Source: Atherinomorus stipes (lineage: Eukaryota; Chordata; Actinopteri; Atheriniformes; Atherinidae). Taken from it: DNA of 64,000 bases. Positions 36,701-49,100 of this stretch are shown in pieces. A model generated the notes under the pieces. That model was not told the origin of the DNA and made no database searches. It saw nothing but the letters and a program-made list of their open reading frames with translations. Location of the stretch: contig JALJCO010001097.1 of NCBI GenBank assembly GCA_023101725.1, positions 434,001-498,000 of the forward strand, written 5' to 3'. Positions within the stretch are counted from its first letter, which is position 1; each line of letters opens with the position of its first letter. A program made the translations under genes and the position numbers.

Positions 36701-39009
36701 TAAGCTTGAAGTAAAATGTTGATCTGACATGTTGTGCCGATACCATGTGATTTTTAGAGCCTTATCTTTCGAGGAAGCGGGGTGGGGGGGGGGGGGGGGG
36801 GGGGGGGTGGAGGACAGCTTTTCCACAACTAAATCATGGCTACTGTTCAAGTTGGCACAATATGTGGCATCTTATAGTGCTGATGATACACTTAGTATTC
36901 ATAACATTCAATCTGTCACACATTTAATGTTTGCTACCAGATGATGAAAAGGAATGTAAATGGCTCCTTTTAATTTGCTGTTTTATTTTATGACCAAGTA
37001 ACTCAAAGCTAAATTTCCATTTTCTAACACCGTGTAAGATGCAAATAAAGAAAAAATATTAAACTTTTTCTTTTAATATTTGATAGCGTTGAATTTTATT
37101 CCACGTCAAATTTCTGAACAGCTTGGTAAGACGCATGTTTGTAAACAGGACAGTATGTGTATGTAAACAGGACAACCCTATAGTATCTACTCTTTTTACG
37201 TAAAAAAAAAAAAAAAAAAAAATTGAGGATTTCCAAAAACTGCTTCCCATCATATTTATCTTTTTTTGTTATTTCATTTTTTTAATCAGATCACTTTAAG
37301 CCACAGCAGAGAGCCATTCAGACAGAGCAGCTATGAGAGATGAAGACAGCCCTGTCCTTTTGTCTTCACTAAAATTAACTCTGCTAATCTGATCAGGAAT
37401 ATACAGATGAAATTTACACTCCTGAATCAGTTCAAGGTTTGTGAAAGATGAATTGTATAAACTGAAATAAACCTAGTGTGTGGAAGTGCTGTGAAACTGT
37501 TGCTTTGGAAGCCATGTTTGTGTGCCTTTTGCTTATTTGATCCCTTTGTATATGATACTGTGCACGTCATTGTACTTTTATTTGTATATTCACTCATTTG
37601 CAGGTATACTATGACTTACTGCCGTTTATATGACTGCATGAGGTGACCTGAATGTGACCTGAAAAATACTTCAGGCTGCCAAACGCAGACTGGAAAACCT
37701 GCAGTGAGTAGTCACTTGATTAGTAACTACTAAGCTAAAACACAGACAACCAAAGGAATAACTGGTGTGTCAGTAAGGTTGGTTGAAGTCACAATGTGGC
37801 TGTCCAGCTGTTCCAGTTCCAGACAGAAAGAAAAATCACCATCAAAATGGAATGTCTGGGCTGGGTGGGAGCCTCGGTGTTTGTATGACTTTGGAAAGGT
37901 GAGATGAAAAAAGTAGAACAACAGATATTAGAAAGAAAAGAGCAAACTGAAGAAAAGGAGAACTTCAGAAGTGCCTAAAAAGCTGCTAGAGGGAAGATGG
38001 CATAAGCAAAGTCAAGGTTGAGCGCACCCCCCCAAGAAATGCAATGGCAGATGTCATCTACTACCAACACTATTGTCACAAAGTTGATGCCAATAATACC
38101 AAAGAATAACATTATACTTCATTCATTACTTAGGTTCTCTATGATCATTTTGTTACTCCAAGTTATTTTTAACTGGCAAACATTTTCTGGGATAATGCTC
38201 TTTAATATCCACTCAAAAAAGATATAAAAAAACAACTTCTACTATAATCTTATAACATGTTAGATCTTCTTTATTAAGTTTGTGATGACTGCAATGTCAG
38301 TTGTTTCAGTGTCTCATCAACTGGCCTACAAATGGCCATAATAAAGAAATACAACCACATAAAGGTAAAAAATAATGTGCTGGGGTGAATAGGAAACTCT
38401 TCTTAGAGCAGGAGTGTCCAAAGTCAGTCCTTGAGGGCTGCCTTCCTGTTGGTTTTCAATATTTCCCTGCTTCAACACACCTAACTTAAATCAAATGGAT
38501 ATAACGACCTTTGAGGTTTTGCACATAACAAGGATCATATTTCTGTGATATTCTGTGATCAGTTAGATACTGATTGATTTTAAGCAAACCATGTTTAATT
38601 TTGGCAGATCTTCATACCTTAGCTTTAGTTTGAACAATATTTATCATCTGAGGACTTACAATTACATGTTAACCGAAAAAAGTAGATTGGTTTTGTAGAA
38701 AAACGTTTGTATTTATGCCAAAATCTTTACTCAACTTTATATTTATGGGAAATTGTAAAACAATTTTAAAGATTCCCAGTATGAGCCTCCATCCAAGTCA
38801 CGTAAGTACTCTGAATACCTGCTGTTATATACTGTCATTACTGATTATACTATGAGCTTTCAAAGCTGACAAATCAAGAAGCCAGTAAATTGTGTAAATA
38901 ATAACAATGCAGAATGAATCAGCTAACACTGAAAAGTCAGAAACTCAACAGGGTAGGTTTAACCCTCAGGGTCAGTGTGTGATTGTGTGTGTGTGCATGT
39001 GTGTGTGTG

Positions 39010-39045
<36 letters not shown>

Positions 39046-40109
39046 CAAGATGCACTCTTTTCCCGAAAACTCCCATAAGAGAAATGCTCTGACTCACAAC
39101 TGCATTGTTAGAAAGTCTGTTTGGCTGATTGACTTTTTAACTGTAAGCAGCTAATCCAGCATGACATCTACCATCTATAGATACATTAATCAAAAATGAA
39201 GCATGGCAAAGTTAAAAAGAAAGGATAATAGCAATAATGAATAATTTAAGGCAATCAAAACCAAAGCATAAAGCATGTTTAATATACTGTATAAAAATCT
39301 TTGTCAAATCTTGCATTGCTTCCTTGTTAGTATAAGTATAGTTAGTACTGTATTAGTATAATCCTTGTTAGTATAGACTGCATGGTAAAAAATGGAATGA
39401 GTAAAATATCTCTATGACTGGAACTACTTAAAACTAAAAAGGATAACTTAGGTTTTCTCCAACAAAGTAGATCTGAAAACTTACAAGCAGAACAAACAAT
39501 TCATATGCCATTCTTTTTCATTTGATGCCACTGAGTAAAAGTATCAGATGGTTAAAATTACCAAGTTTTTGACAGAGATAAAGTCACAATGTCCCAGATT
39601 CCTACTATCAAAGGTAAGTTTCAGTTTTCAGATAATTTGTTTAATTCATGGGCTTCTGAGCAACATCATTACAGACATGTTATGCAACTAGGGAGCAGAG
39701 TACAGATCTCAGCCAGGCTTATTAAGCAGTCAAGTATGGAAACTGTTAAGAAAATTTTTTTTTCCTTCTATTTTTTCATGAGGAATTGGACTCTACATTA
39801 GATTATTTCTGTCAATGAACAGTTTGAGGCATATTGTGCAGTGGGTATCATTTCTGGTTGATACGTCAGGTTGCAAACTTGCTGTGAACACTACAGCATA
39901 TAAATATTGCTGTCAAATCAATACAAAAACACAACCAATCTAAAAAAAAAAAAAAAAAAACCCAGATAAGATTATTCAGAAATATCTTTAGCTTCTACCA
40001 GACTAAATTTTGAACTGTTAAATTTTGTTTTTTGACTGTGTTATTGAACAATTGTATCAAACAAAGTTTACTACAATCCTATACCAATTTATATCATTTA
40101 TATAAATTG

Positions 40110-40176
<67 letters not shown>

Positions 40177-43100
40177 TTATGCTGCCAAATGATGTTTATA
40201 TGATCATAAACCTACTTTGTAAAAAATGAAAAAAAAAAAAAAATAGTGCTCAGTGGCAGAGTTGCAGACTCACTCTGACTGGCTGTCAGTTTGGCTGAAC
40301 GGGAGGGTTGGACCAATAGAGTCCTGTCGGCCATGGAGGGCAGTCAGTCTTGTTGTTTTGACAGAAAACAGGTGAAAAAACTAGACTAGGGCTGGACGAT
40401 TATGGAAAAAATAATAATCACGATTATTTTGATTGATATTGAAATCACGGTTAACATGCACGATTATTTATTGATTTAAAAAAAAAAAAGTGTTTACTGA
40501 ACCAGCAAAACTCAACCTCAAGTATAACTTAAAAACAAAAAAACCAACCAGAAATAAATTAGAAACAAGCAAAGGAATAAAATAATAATGATATATCAAA
40601 ACAATAACAGCAATAGAAAATGAAAACTCCCTGCAGTTTGCTTCCTTTAACTTCACCAGTCTGTTCACTTCAGGATTCTTCTGGGTTCAGTGATGAACGA
40701 AAAATAGCATGTAGCATTTATATACACGTGACAATCTTTTCAATTACAGTGTTTTCATAATTGTGAAAAGGCAAAATTGAAATCACGATCAAAATGCGAT
40801 TAATGCGATCAATTGTCCAGCCCTAAACTAAACCTAATCAGACATGCCTGCTCATACCTGCAGTTTCTCTTAGGGATATGATTGGGAAAGTGTCAATTAG
40901 TTCAGTTGCAAAACCCAAATACTGTATTTGTGGGTCAAATATGTCCAACAGCTTTTCTCAAGGAAAAAAAGACTGCAGACACATGTACTCTGTATTTTGT
41001 ACATGTGTACTCTGTTTTAAAAACAAAATAAACTGAATCCACTCCTGTCATTTAAAATCTTTGAGCAATTTATAAATGCTTACAGAGCAGACGGGTTGTA
41101 CTGAAAACAAAATTTCATTGCACTGGGACGCCGGTACAATGACAATAAAGTCTTCGGGATCTGAATCTGAGTCTAAATCTAATTGCATGCTATGAAAGTC
41201 AAAAACATAACATCCCATATCTGCCATTTTAGCAACCAGAAGAAAACCCACTGACTCCCTTCTAAAACAAGCATCTGCTACCTTCTCCTCCAACCTACAG
41301 CCACAACCAGCAAATAGTCAAGAATCGTTGGTGCTGGTTGCTTAGAACAGTCTATACGGATCGCACATATATGTTGAGGTGGTGAGCAGAAATCCTAAAC
41401 CATAGAGCTGATGACTAATTGTGTTTATAAAATGTCTTGTAAGACATAAAAAAAAAACACCCAGATGAGCAAGTTAAAGTCATTTTAAATGAAAGGGGAC
41501 TTTATCTCATGGCCCTGGTTACCGACATGAAGAGTTCAAAATAATATAGAACATTCTCTAAAAACAAACTATACCTCATCTTTGATGTCCTCTAGCTGCT
41601 GTGCTGTGAAGATCTCCATTGCTCCCATTAACCTCATCATCAGCTCATCCACTGTCGTATTACCTGAAGAAAAAACAAAACAGTAAATATAAACCTACAG
41701 TGCATGAAACAAGATGTTAAACGATAACATTAATAATAATAAAACATATACCTTGAATAACATTTAGAACTTCGTTGGATGTGCGTTTGCCCATAACTAT
41801 AAGGAGCAGGGGGAACTGGTCTGTCTTGTATGTCCGTATAGTTTGTGTCACCACACTGCCAAAGTGCCTTGTGCACATGGTGAGTAATCTGGAAGACAAA
41901 GACACAAATCTGATTAACATTTCCTCTCCAATCTCTTTTTAATACAATTGAGTTTTTAAGAGGTTTTGTTTTGTTATAACATATTTTCAGAGTCCGCAAT
42001 TAAAAGAACACAACCCATAAGCAGAAACATGCACACATATATAAGTATGAGCTATACTTGCAAGCATGCACATACATCTTGAAAAGAAAAAAAAAGGAAA
42101 TAACCCACTTCCTCACACTGCAGAAGAGCGCCAACATTCCTAACTCATGGCATTAAGGACTTTAAAACCAATTCTGGATTTTTTTTTATTCCATCAGGGT
42201 CACATGCTATCTCAGTTGGAATCATAAACGAATTAGTATTCCTCACCAGATGCCTAGAATTGATAGGGCAAGAGAGGATTTCTTATTCCATTACAAAGAC
42301 AGAACTTTTTAAATTAACATTTCAGAGAGGGAAAAGGGTAGCAGGCAGCCGGGGCCCCACCAAGCTCCCTGTAAATGTCATAATATTAATGAATTGCTAT
42401 AGACTGAATGCAAATATAGATTAGCTTTTCCTCCTGCCTTTTAATAAGATCTACTTTAATAACAGGGTGGTAAAATGGAGAAGTAATGGAATGGATGGAG
42501 GGACAGTGGGTCAAAGAAAGAAGATGGATAGAGGGGAAGCTGCCTGAAAGGGGGTGTAACTCATTAAAAAATGAAGTCAAAGCTATGGGAACAACTTGCA
42601 GAACTTTCAAACTGTGAAAGTGATTACCAGCATCACAGAGCTTGCTGTGGCAGCAATAATCACATAGTGCGAACAAAAAACTGTGGATGTTACATTACAG
42701 TGAGATATTCGTTTGGATTGTCATTCAGACCAAACCTTCCCAGATAGTGAACTCTGAGTGACCCCCGAAGAAGTTAGGTACCCTTAATCTTACAGATCAT
42801 TTTGATCTGACATTTGTCCCTGTTCAGCCCTCAACCCAGCGAGACCATAAGAATAGCCCAGAGGGAAACTCTAACCTGTAATGAAAGGCCACAGAACAAA
42901 GGACACTAACTTGAAGGGTAACCTAATCTTAAAACTCCAATAAAGGAAAGACAACCTGCTTTGGTTTCCATCTCAAAACTAAAAAAGTCAGTTCATCACA
43001 GTGAAAATCATCATCACAACATTAAAAACTGCAATCTGGAAACAGCATAGCTCTGTCATGGATCCACTGTGACTCAGGATGAGAAACCAGGGTATGAAGC

Positions 43101-46100
43101 GCTTCTAAATTCATAAAGAACATGTATGGACACAACTGTGAGGGCAGGAGGAAGTCGAGCTGCTCCAGATACTGGGGTGAGCAGTTCAGCAGTCCCATCC
43201 AGGCATAATATAACATGGTAAAGAATGCAATCGAGTCTGTACCATACTCATGACCTTTAAAAACCTGTAGGGGGTAGCTAAATGTGGAAGAAGCACCTGC
43301 ATGAATCTTGCAACTTGCATGTTTATGACTCTGCTTCAGTGGGTAATGTGATTGGCAGCTTCTAATTTGTCACCCATCCCATCTACATTGCTGAGTACTG
43401 ATCCATACAACTAAATAGTAAATGTTTCCCTGGACTGTCATCTTGCATTTCTTCATATCTTAGTAGGGCATTAAGATGTGAGTTGACTGGTGAGACCTGA
43501 CACTTGCTCCAATGAGCAGCTGATGAATCAGGCTTGTACAGTAGCACTGCAGGGAATATTTTTGCCTGCCACCTGTACAGGAGCAGTATGGGAACCGGAT
43601 GCTCTGAAAACTCACTGTGTCATACACACTTTGTTTCACAGTGAACATGGACATGTTTTGATTTGAAAGTGACATTTTGTTTTCCCTCTAAACCGGTTAT
43701 GTTTTCAGGCTGGATTATGTAAGGAGGAGAAGTCAAGTGTATAGAACAGGTTTCTATTGGTTGGCCCCTGCCTTTGTTGGGACAGAGTTTTTAAGTTTAT
43801 AAAAAGCCCACACATTAATCAATTAATAGGGTCAGTGAGGAACATTTTGTGCAATACACATGATTTGAGTAAACATAATATACACTTAACACAAATAATT
43901 TACTCACAAATTTGTTTTTTTACTGACATGACCAATATTAGCTTCATGCAACGACTAAAATGCCTGTACGAAGCATCAGATTCATTTCCCATAAGTGACA
44001 ATTACACTGGCATCCAAGAACTAGTTTGGCTTTTATGCATAATTAATCATTTAACAGGGAGGCCTGTGAGAATAACACATTCCAGTATGAGCAGGTTCAT
44101 CTCTCTCACACATACAATTAGGATACCTTTCTAACAGCCTGTGTGACTGATGCCAATCACCAGTCACTTTGGATCAGCCAGAGAGCGTGAGAATGGATAG
44201 AGGCAGTTTATGTGTGAGCCAGTTAGTGAGCACATGTGCATGCATGCGTTAGCAGCAAAGCCGCAGCTAGCTGTGTGTGATGAAAAGCTCCAGATGTTGC
44301 CTCTTTTTTAATGCTCAATAAAAAAAAAAAAGCCCAGCTGGGGCAAAAAGCAAAGGAGAGAAAAGAGAGTGGAATGAAGGAAGGGAATTTCTTAAAAAGA
44401 AATAATGGAGGGGTGAGGTCAGGGTGCGAGCCTTTCTTAAATGACTGCTACCAGAGGGCAAGCTTAACTCAAAGTTCAGTGGAGAGCAAGAAAGTTAAGA
44501 GGAAATCAGAAAAGAGACAAGAGGAAATGGAACATAAATACATAATTCAGGAGAAGATAAATAAATACTGCTCTGAGTACAGTGGTAATAAGTAAAACCT
44601 CTCTCTATCTACACTTTAAAATTGTACCTTTCAAGCAAGACTAATTGTTTAAAAAAAGAAAAAGGAAAAAGAAGAAAATGACTATCCTGTTAGAATCAGT
44701 AACGGTAGTTGAACCAGAGAAACAAACAGGTGTACGGACCAGTCAATTACCAACACTGGGCAATGCAACTTTGCTTGGACTTTCAGGACAAATGAGAGAT
44801 AGAGATGTTTGGGCTCCAAGGGAGTCCTTCATCTCCCACTGACCCTCTATTCAGACAGCTTAGTCAAGATTGCCCAATCAGGGGCCTCACCATGCAAACA
44901 CAACGCCTTTTGTTAGCTTGCAACCTCCAAGCTTCAAAAAAGGGAATGAAGCTGAGGAAAGAATGAGAAGACAGAGATACAGAGTGTGAGCAGTGGAGTG
45001 AGAGCTGAATGCCAGCAATTAAGGACATGTCAAATGGATTTTAAAAGGCAATTTGTGTGTGAAAATGAGGTTCCATCCACACAAGTGTTTTTAAATTATT
45101 TTCTTAATGCTTACTGTACACAGGGCTTTCCACAAGTGCTGGCTGTTGGCCACATTTCTGACTACTCCACGAAGTCCAGCCAACTACTTGTTTAAAGTCA
45201 GGATCGGAGCCGTCGGGCGCTGGCCGGGATATGATTCCACGCAAAGATGCATGGCGTTAGCGCTTTCTGTGGTGCATTCAGCCAAAATGTTGCTTCCCAG
45301 TTTGGGCTTCCCCACTGTAGTTTCCCTTATAGCTACTTCGGTGTGAGTCCCGCTGTGACACCGCTGTGACACCGCTCTTTTCTCCACCAGAATGCTGAGG
45401 AGTGGAGCTTCTGTGGTGAAATTATCTCCAACTCATTAGCTTCACTCCGCTGCTCCGTCACAGTGTAAACTAATATCAATCCATCCACCCACCTTGAAAT
45501 CAGTGGTATTGTGGGGCTCTTGCCACGTGCCTCGTATATTTAGCTATTCATATATTTATGCATGCTTCGTATTATAGAGTGACGAAACGTCCACTTTTAC
45601 CTGGACGTGTCGTCCTTTTGAGAGGTAGAAAATGTGCAGGGTTTTTCAAAATAATCTGAGAAGGAGCCACAGCACAGAGAAGCCAGAGTTTACCTGGTAA
45701 TCACGTCACCTGTTAGCGGCTGCACGGGACAATGAGACAACGGGAACGCACTATAACCCGTGTTTGTGTGAAATGACAGTTTGTGCCAAACTCTCGGATC
45801 AAAACTTTCCTGGAGAGGTTTCATCTCCATCACCTTCTCCACAGTTTTGCAAAAACACCTTCAGACGAGGTGAAGTCGAGGTTCATGTTTTGACTTATGG
45901 CTTTGATAGTTTGGGGAAGAAGACATTGCAAAAGCATAAATGTAAATAAAAATAAATCCCGTTTTTATCTTGGTGGAGAGACATGGGGAGCTGCAAGTTC
46001 TCATCAGTTTTGTATAAACACAGGCTTCTTTTTTTCCCTTCATGTCTGGTGTTTGTATATATTTATTACATTATTACATTCTGAAGAGAAAAATACCGAG

Positions 46101-49100
46101 CACAAAGACACCTGGTCAGAGTTGATCTCCACCACACAAAAAGTGGACTGAAAGCCACAGTACTCAAGTCTCTTGGCCCTTTACTTTATGCGATCTTTGG
46201 CACCCCAAAAACTCCAAAATATTGTCTCATGTAGACAACATAACAAATTGACACATTTTTTTTCCGATTGACATTCAATCGGATCAAAACTGCTCCATGT
46301 AAAAGCAGCTACTCTGATAGGTGGTGCGGACCTCCAGTGTATCTCTCTTTAATACCTTGCCACAAACATTGATCTCTCGTTCCTCTAAAGCCTGACCAAT
46401 ATTTTCTTCATAATTTTGAAGACAAACAATGTCCCCTTTTTATTCAGAAGAAATCATTAATTTAGAGGAAAGTTCCAAGCTTGAACTAAAATTAATTTTA
46501 ATTTAACTTCACATTTATTAAGAGGCTGAGAAACAAAACTTTTAGTGGAAATTCTCAATTTTTCTGAAAATCCTCAAGTCTTAGAGGATTTTTTTACATC
46601 ATTGAGGATAAAGTGTAATTCCATTTTAATTATCTAGTTTTAAACTGGATACTGGAAATCTGGAAGAAATTGGAAGTCACAACTGATAAAAACTGTTTTC
46701 TAACTCTATTATGAATCAGAGACCATGGAACATCAGTAGATTCAACTTAGCAACATATTTCATGTGTTGCTGCATTTAAAAAAAAGGTAAATATCAGTGT
46801 ATTCACATTTGTTTTGTAAGTCCATAATTCATTTAATAACTTCTTGAAAACCTTCCAGAGTCGAAAAAGTTCATAATCTGCAGCTGAAAACCGTTTGTTG
46901 TGTTTGATCAAACAAGCTGACACAATGAGCTAAATAACAAAAAAACCTGTCATCCACGTTGAATCCACATTTGTTTGGCAACATTCCAACACACACTTAA
47001 TTGTGTTTCACAAAAGTAGTGTGCTTTTGTATTTAATGAAATAACATATTAAAAAATCTTTGGCACGTCCCAAGCTGCATCACAAACAATACAAAATTTG
47101 CAAGAGGGGGGAAGTCAGCATTATTACCAAAATGGCTCCTGCCTACCTTCAACTCCTTCATCACAAGCTACACTCCCTACTCCATAGTTATACTCAGCCA
47201 GTGAAAGACGCCTGGTGCTTTTCACCACAACATGGTGTGAAATAAGTCCCCAGACTCTTTTCCTCTGTTGTTCCCCTATGATGGAATGACCTACCAAACT
47301 CTTTCCGATCCACAGGGTCCGTACCTACTTTTAAGAGCAAGCTAAAGGCTCGGTTCTTTAAGGAGCATTTACACATTAAGTTTAACCTCTCTGTTCATCA
47401 GAATGAGTAAGAAGATTTGTCTAGCTCTTTTACATGACTCAGCACTGAGAAAGCGGCATGCACTTATGCCAAGATGATATTATGATGATGACTGTAAGAC
47501 CTAGTTTTGCTGAATAAAAGGACTGCTGTAAGGTGGGAAGGGAACAAATAAATAAAATGAAATAAAAATAATAAATAAATAAATAAGGCAGCATCTGTGT
47601 CTAACTGGACTCTCAGCAGTCTGACCAGCACTTATCCATGCTGTACCCTCCTATTTGATCTCTTGCTTGTGTTTTTTGCTTGATGCAAGTCGCTGTGGAA
47701 AGAAGCATCTGCTAAATGACAGTCGTAGTAGCAGCTAGCCTGGTACACCAGCCTGACTAACGCCATGTATGAGATACACGGAAAGTCAGTCTGGGTTCCC
47801 TCCGCTGGAGACTGATTTCCAATGCGAGACGAGAGGCGGGACTAACAGGAGGAAAGTGAACCGGAGAGAACCAATCAGAGAAACACTGAAGTGACTGTAG
47901 CTGGCGGCCTTAACCGTAGTTTGGCACTCTGTTGCTATGGCGATGCTGGAAGTTAGCATTTACACGCTGTTTGTCCCTCTCTATGACCCGGAAGCTGTTA
48001 GTTAAGCACCAAAACAGAGCAGAAACAGCGGTGGAGACGTCCGAGGAGTTTTAAGTTCCTGCTAATAATTCTACTGCTGCGCTGTGATTGGTCCGGTCAA
48101 TTTTTTACTGGAGTGAAAATCACTTCCCAATGGAGGGAACCCAGACTGACTTGCCATGTATTTCATACATGGTATTGGTCCAGCTGGTGTACCAGGCTAA
48201 GTATAGCAACCTCTGAATGGAAAGCAAAATAAATTAACTGATGTTGTACCTGGCTTTGTTAGCTTCTTTAGTGACGTCCCAGGCCCATGTGATGAAGTTC
48301 TGGCTCAGGTAGGAGACAATGGAATCTGCACACATCATTTGGGAGCAGAAGACGTTGCTGAGGACGCTGTCATCATTGTGCAGGTAGATCGCCAATAGCT
48401 TTCTCTGTGGAAACGAAGAGAGAACAGTTGATCTCCTAAGTGAATTTGTTGATGCTGATGTTTTAAGCGAAGTGGAAACTAATAAATTAAGTGATGCAAA
48501 ACAATTAACTACGTAGTAGTGTCCGTCAGGCATAATTGTTTGTAAAAGTTTAGATGTGTAAATCACAAGTTTTATCACAATTTCATTAATTCAGTGGATA
48601 ATGTATTAATGTTTGCAATGTTTGACTAAATTCTATTCAGGAGCCACCGATCAATATGGATGGATCTTGATGATTTGACATAAATCACCTGACAAAAAAC
48701 AACTAAAAGAATTACAAGCTAATTTAATTCTTATGCATATAGACAAGACAAGACAAGACAAGAATGAATGAACAAACAGACAGAGGAACGGACATAGATA
48801 GGTAGATAGGTAGATAGAATCCACTTGCTCTCAACTGTATTACTGGCTCGCACATCACTGAATCTCACTGAATCTATTCATTGATATAGAACAATGTATA
48901 CAAACCCTATTTAATTTGCACAAAAGTAACAAAAGCCTTTTTTATGTTAAAAATTTCACAAGTTTGATGATCAGTTAAAACATAAATTCTTTATCTTAAA
49001 TACTTGAAATACTCAAATCTGAGATGTGTATCAAACAAATACTTTTCTCTGACATCTTTTAAGTACATCATGGATATTCGATTAATTAAAGACACTTTAC

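Larger units (their letters stand above)
35957..41574 (-). other. faf1: faf1 intron
   Basis: 5.6 kb. Contains a G homopolymer (36784-36807), a short dispersed-repeat fragment (38407-38497), GT (38974-39041) and TA (40112-40176) microsatellites, and a hAT-like MITE (40387-40825). No exon or RNA gene recognised. Confidence 0.8.
41889..48249 (-). other. faf1: faf1 intron
   Basis: 6.36 kb. Contains two enhancer-like blocks (42330-42480, 43960-44110), an unclassified block (45121-46170), a LINE 3'-end fragment (47050-47719) and a foldback MITE (47736-48199) that starts only 50 bp from the donor of the exon at 48250. Confidence 0.8.

Noticed and set aside
43757..44134. 125-codon + frame in a faf1 intron
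   Set aside because: No recognised domain. It overlaps an enhancer-like non-coding block.
46280..46290. Small palindrome TCCGATTGACATTCAATCGGA region
   Set aside because: Only about 8-bp arms in AT-rich sequence; no sign of a terminator, hairpin RNA or mobile element.
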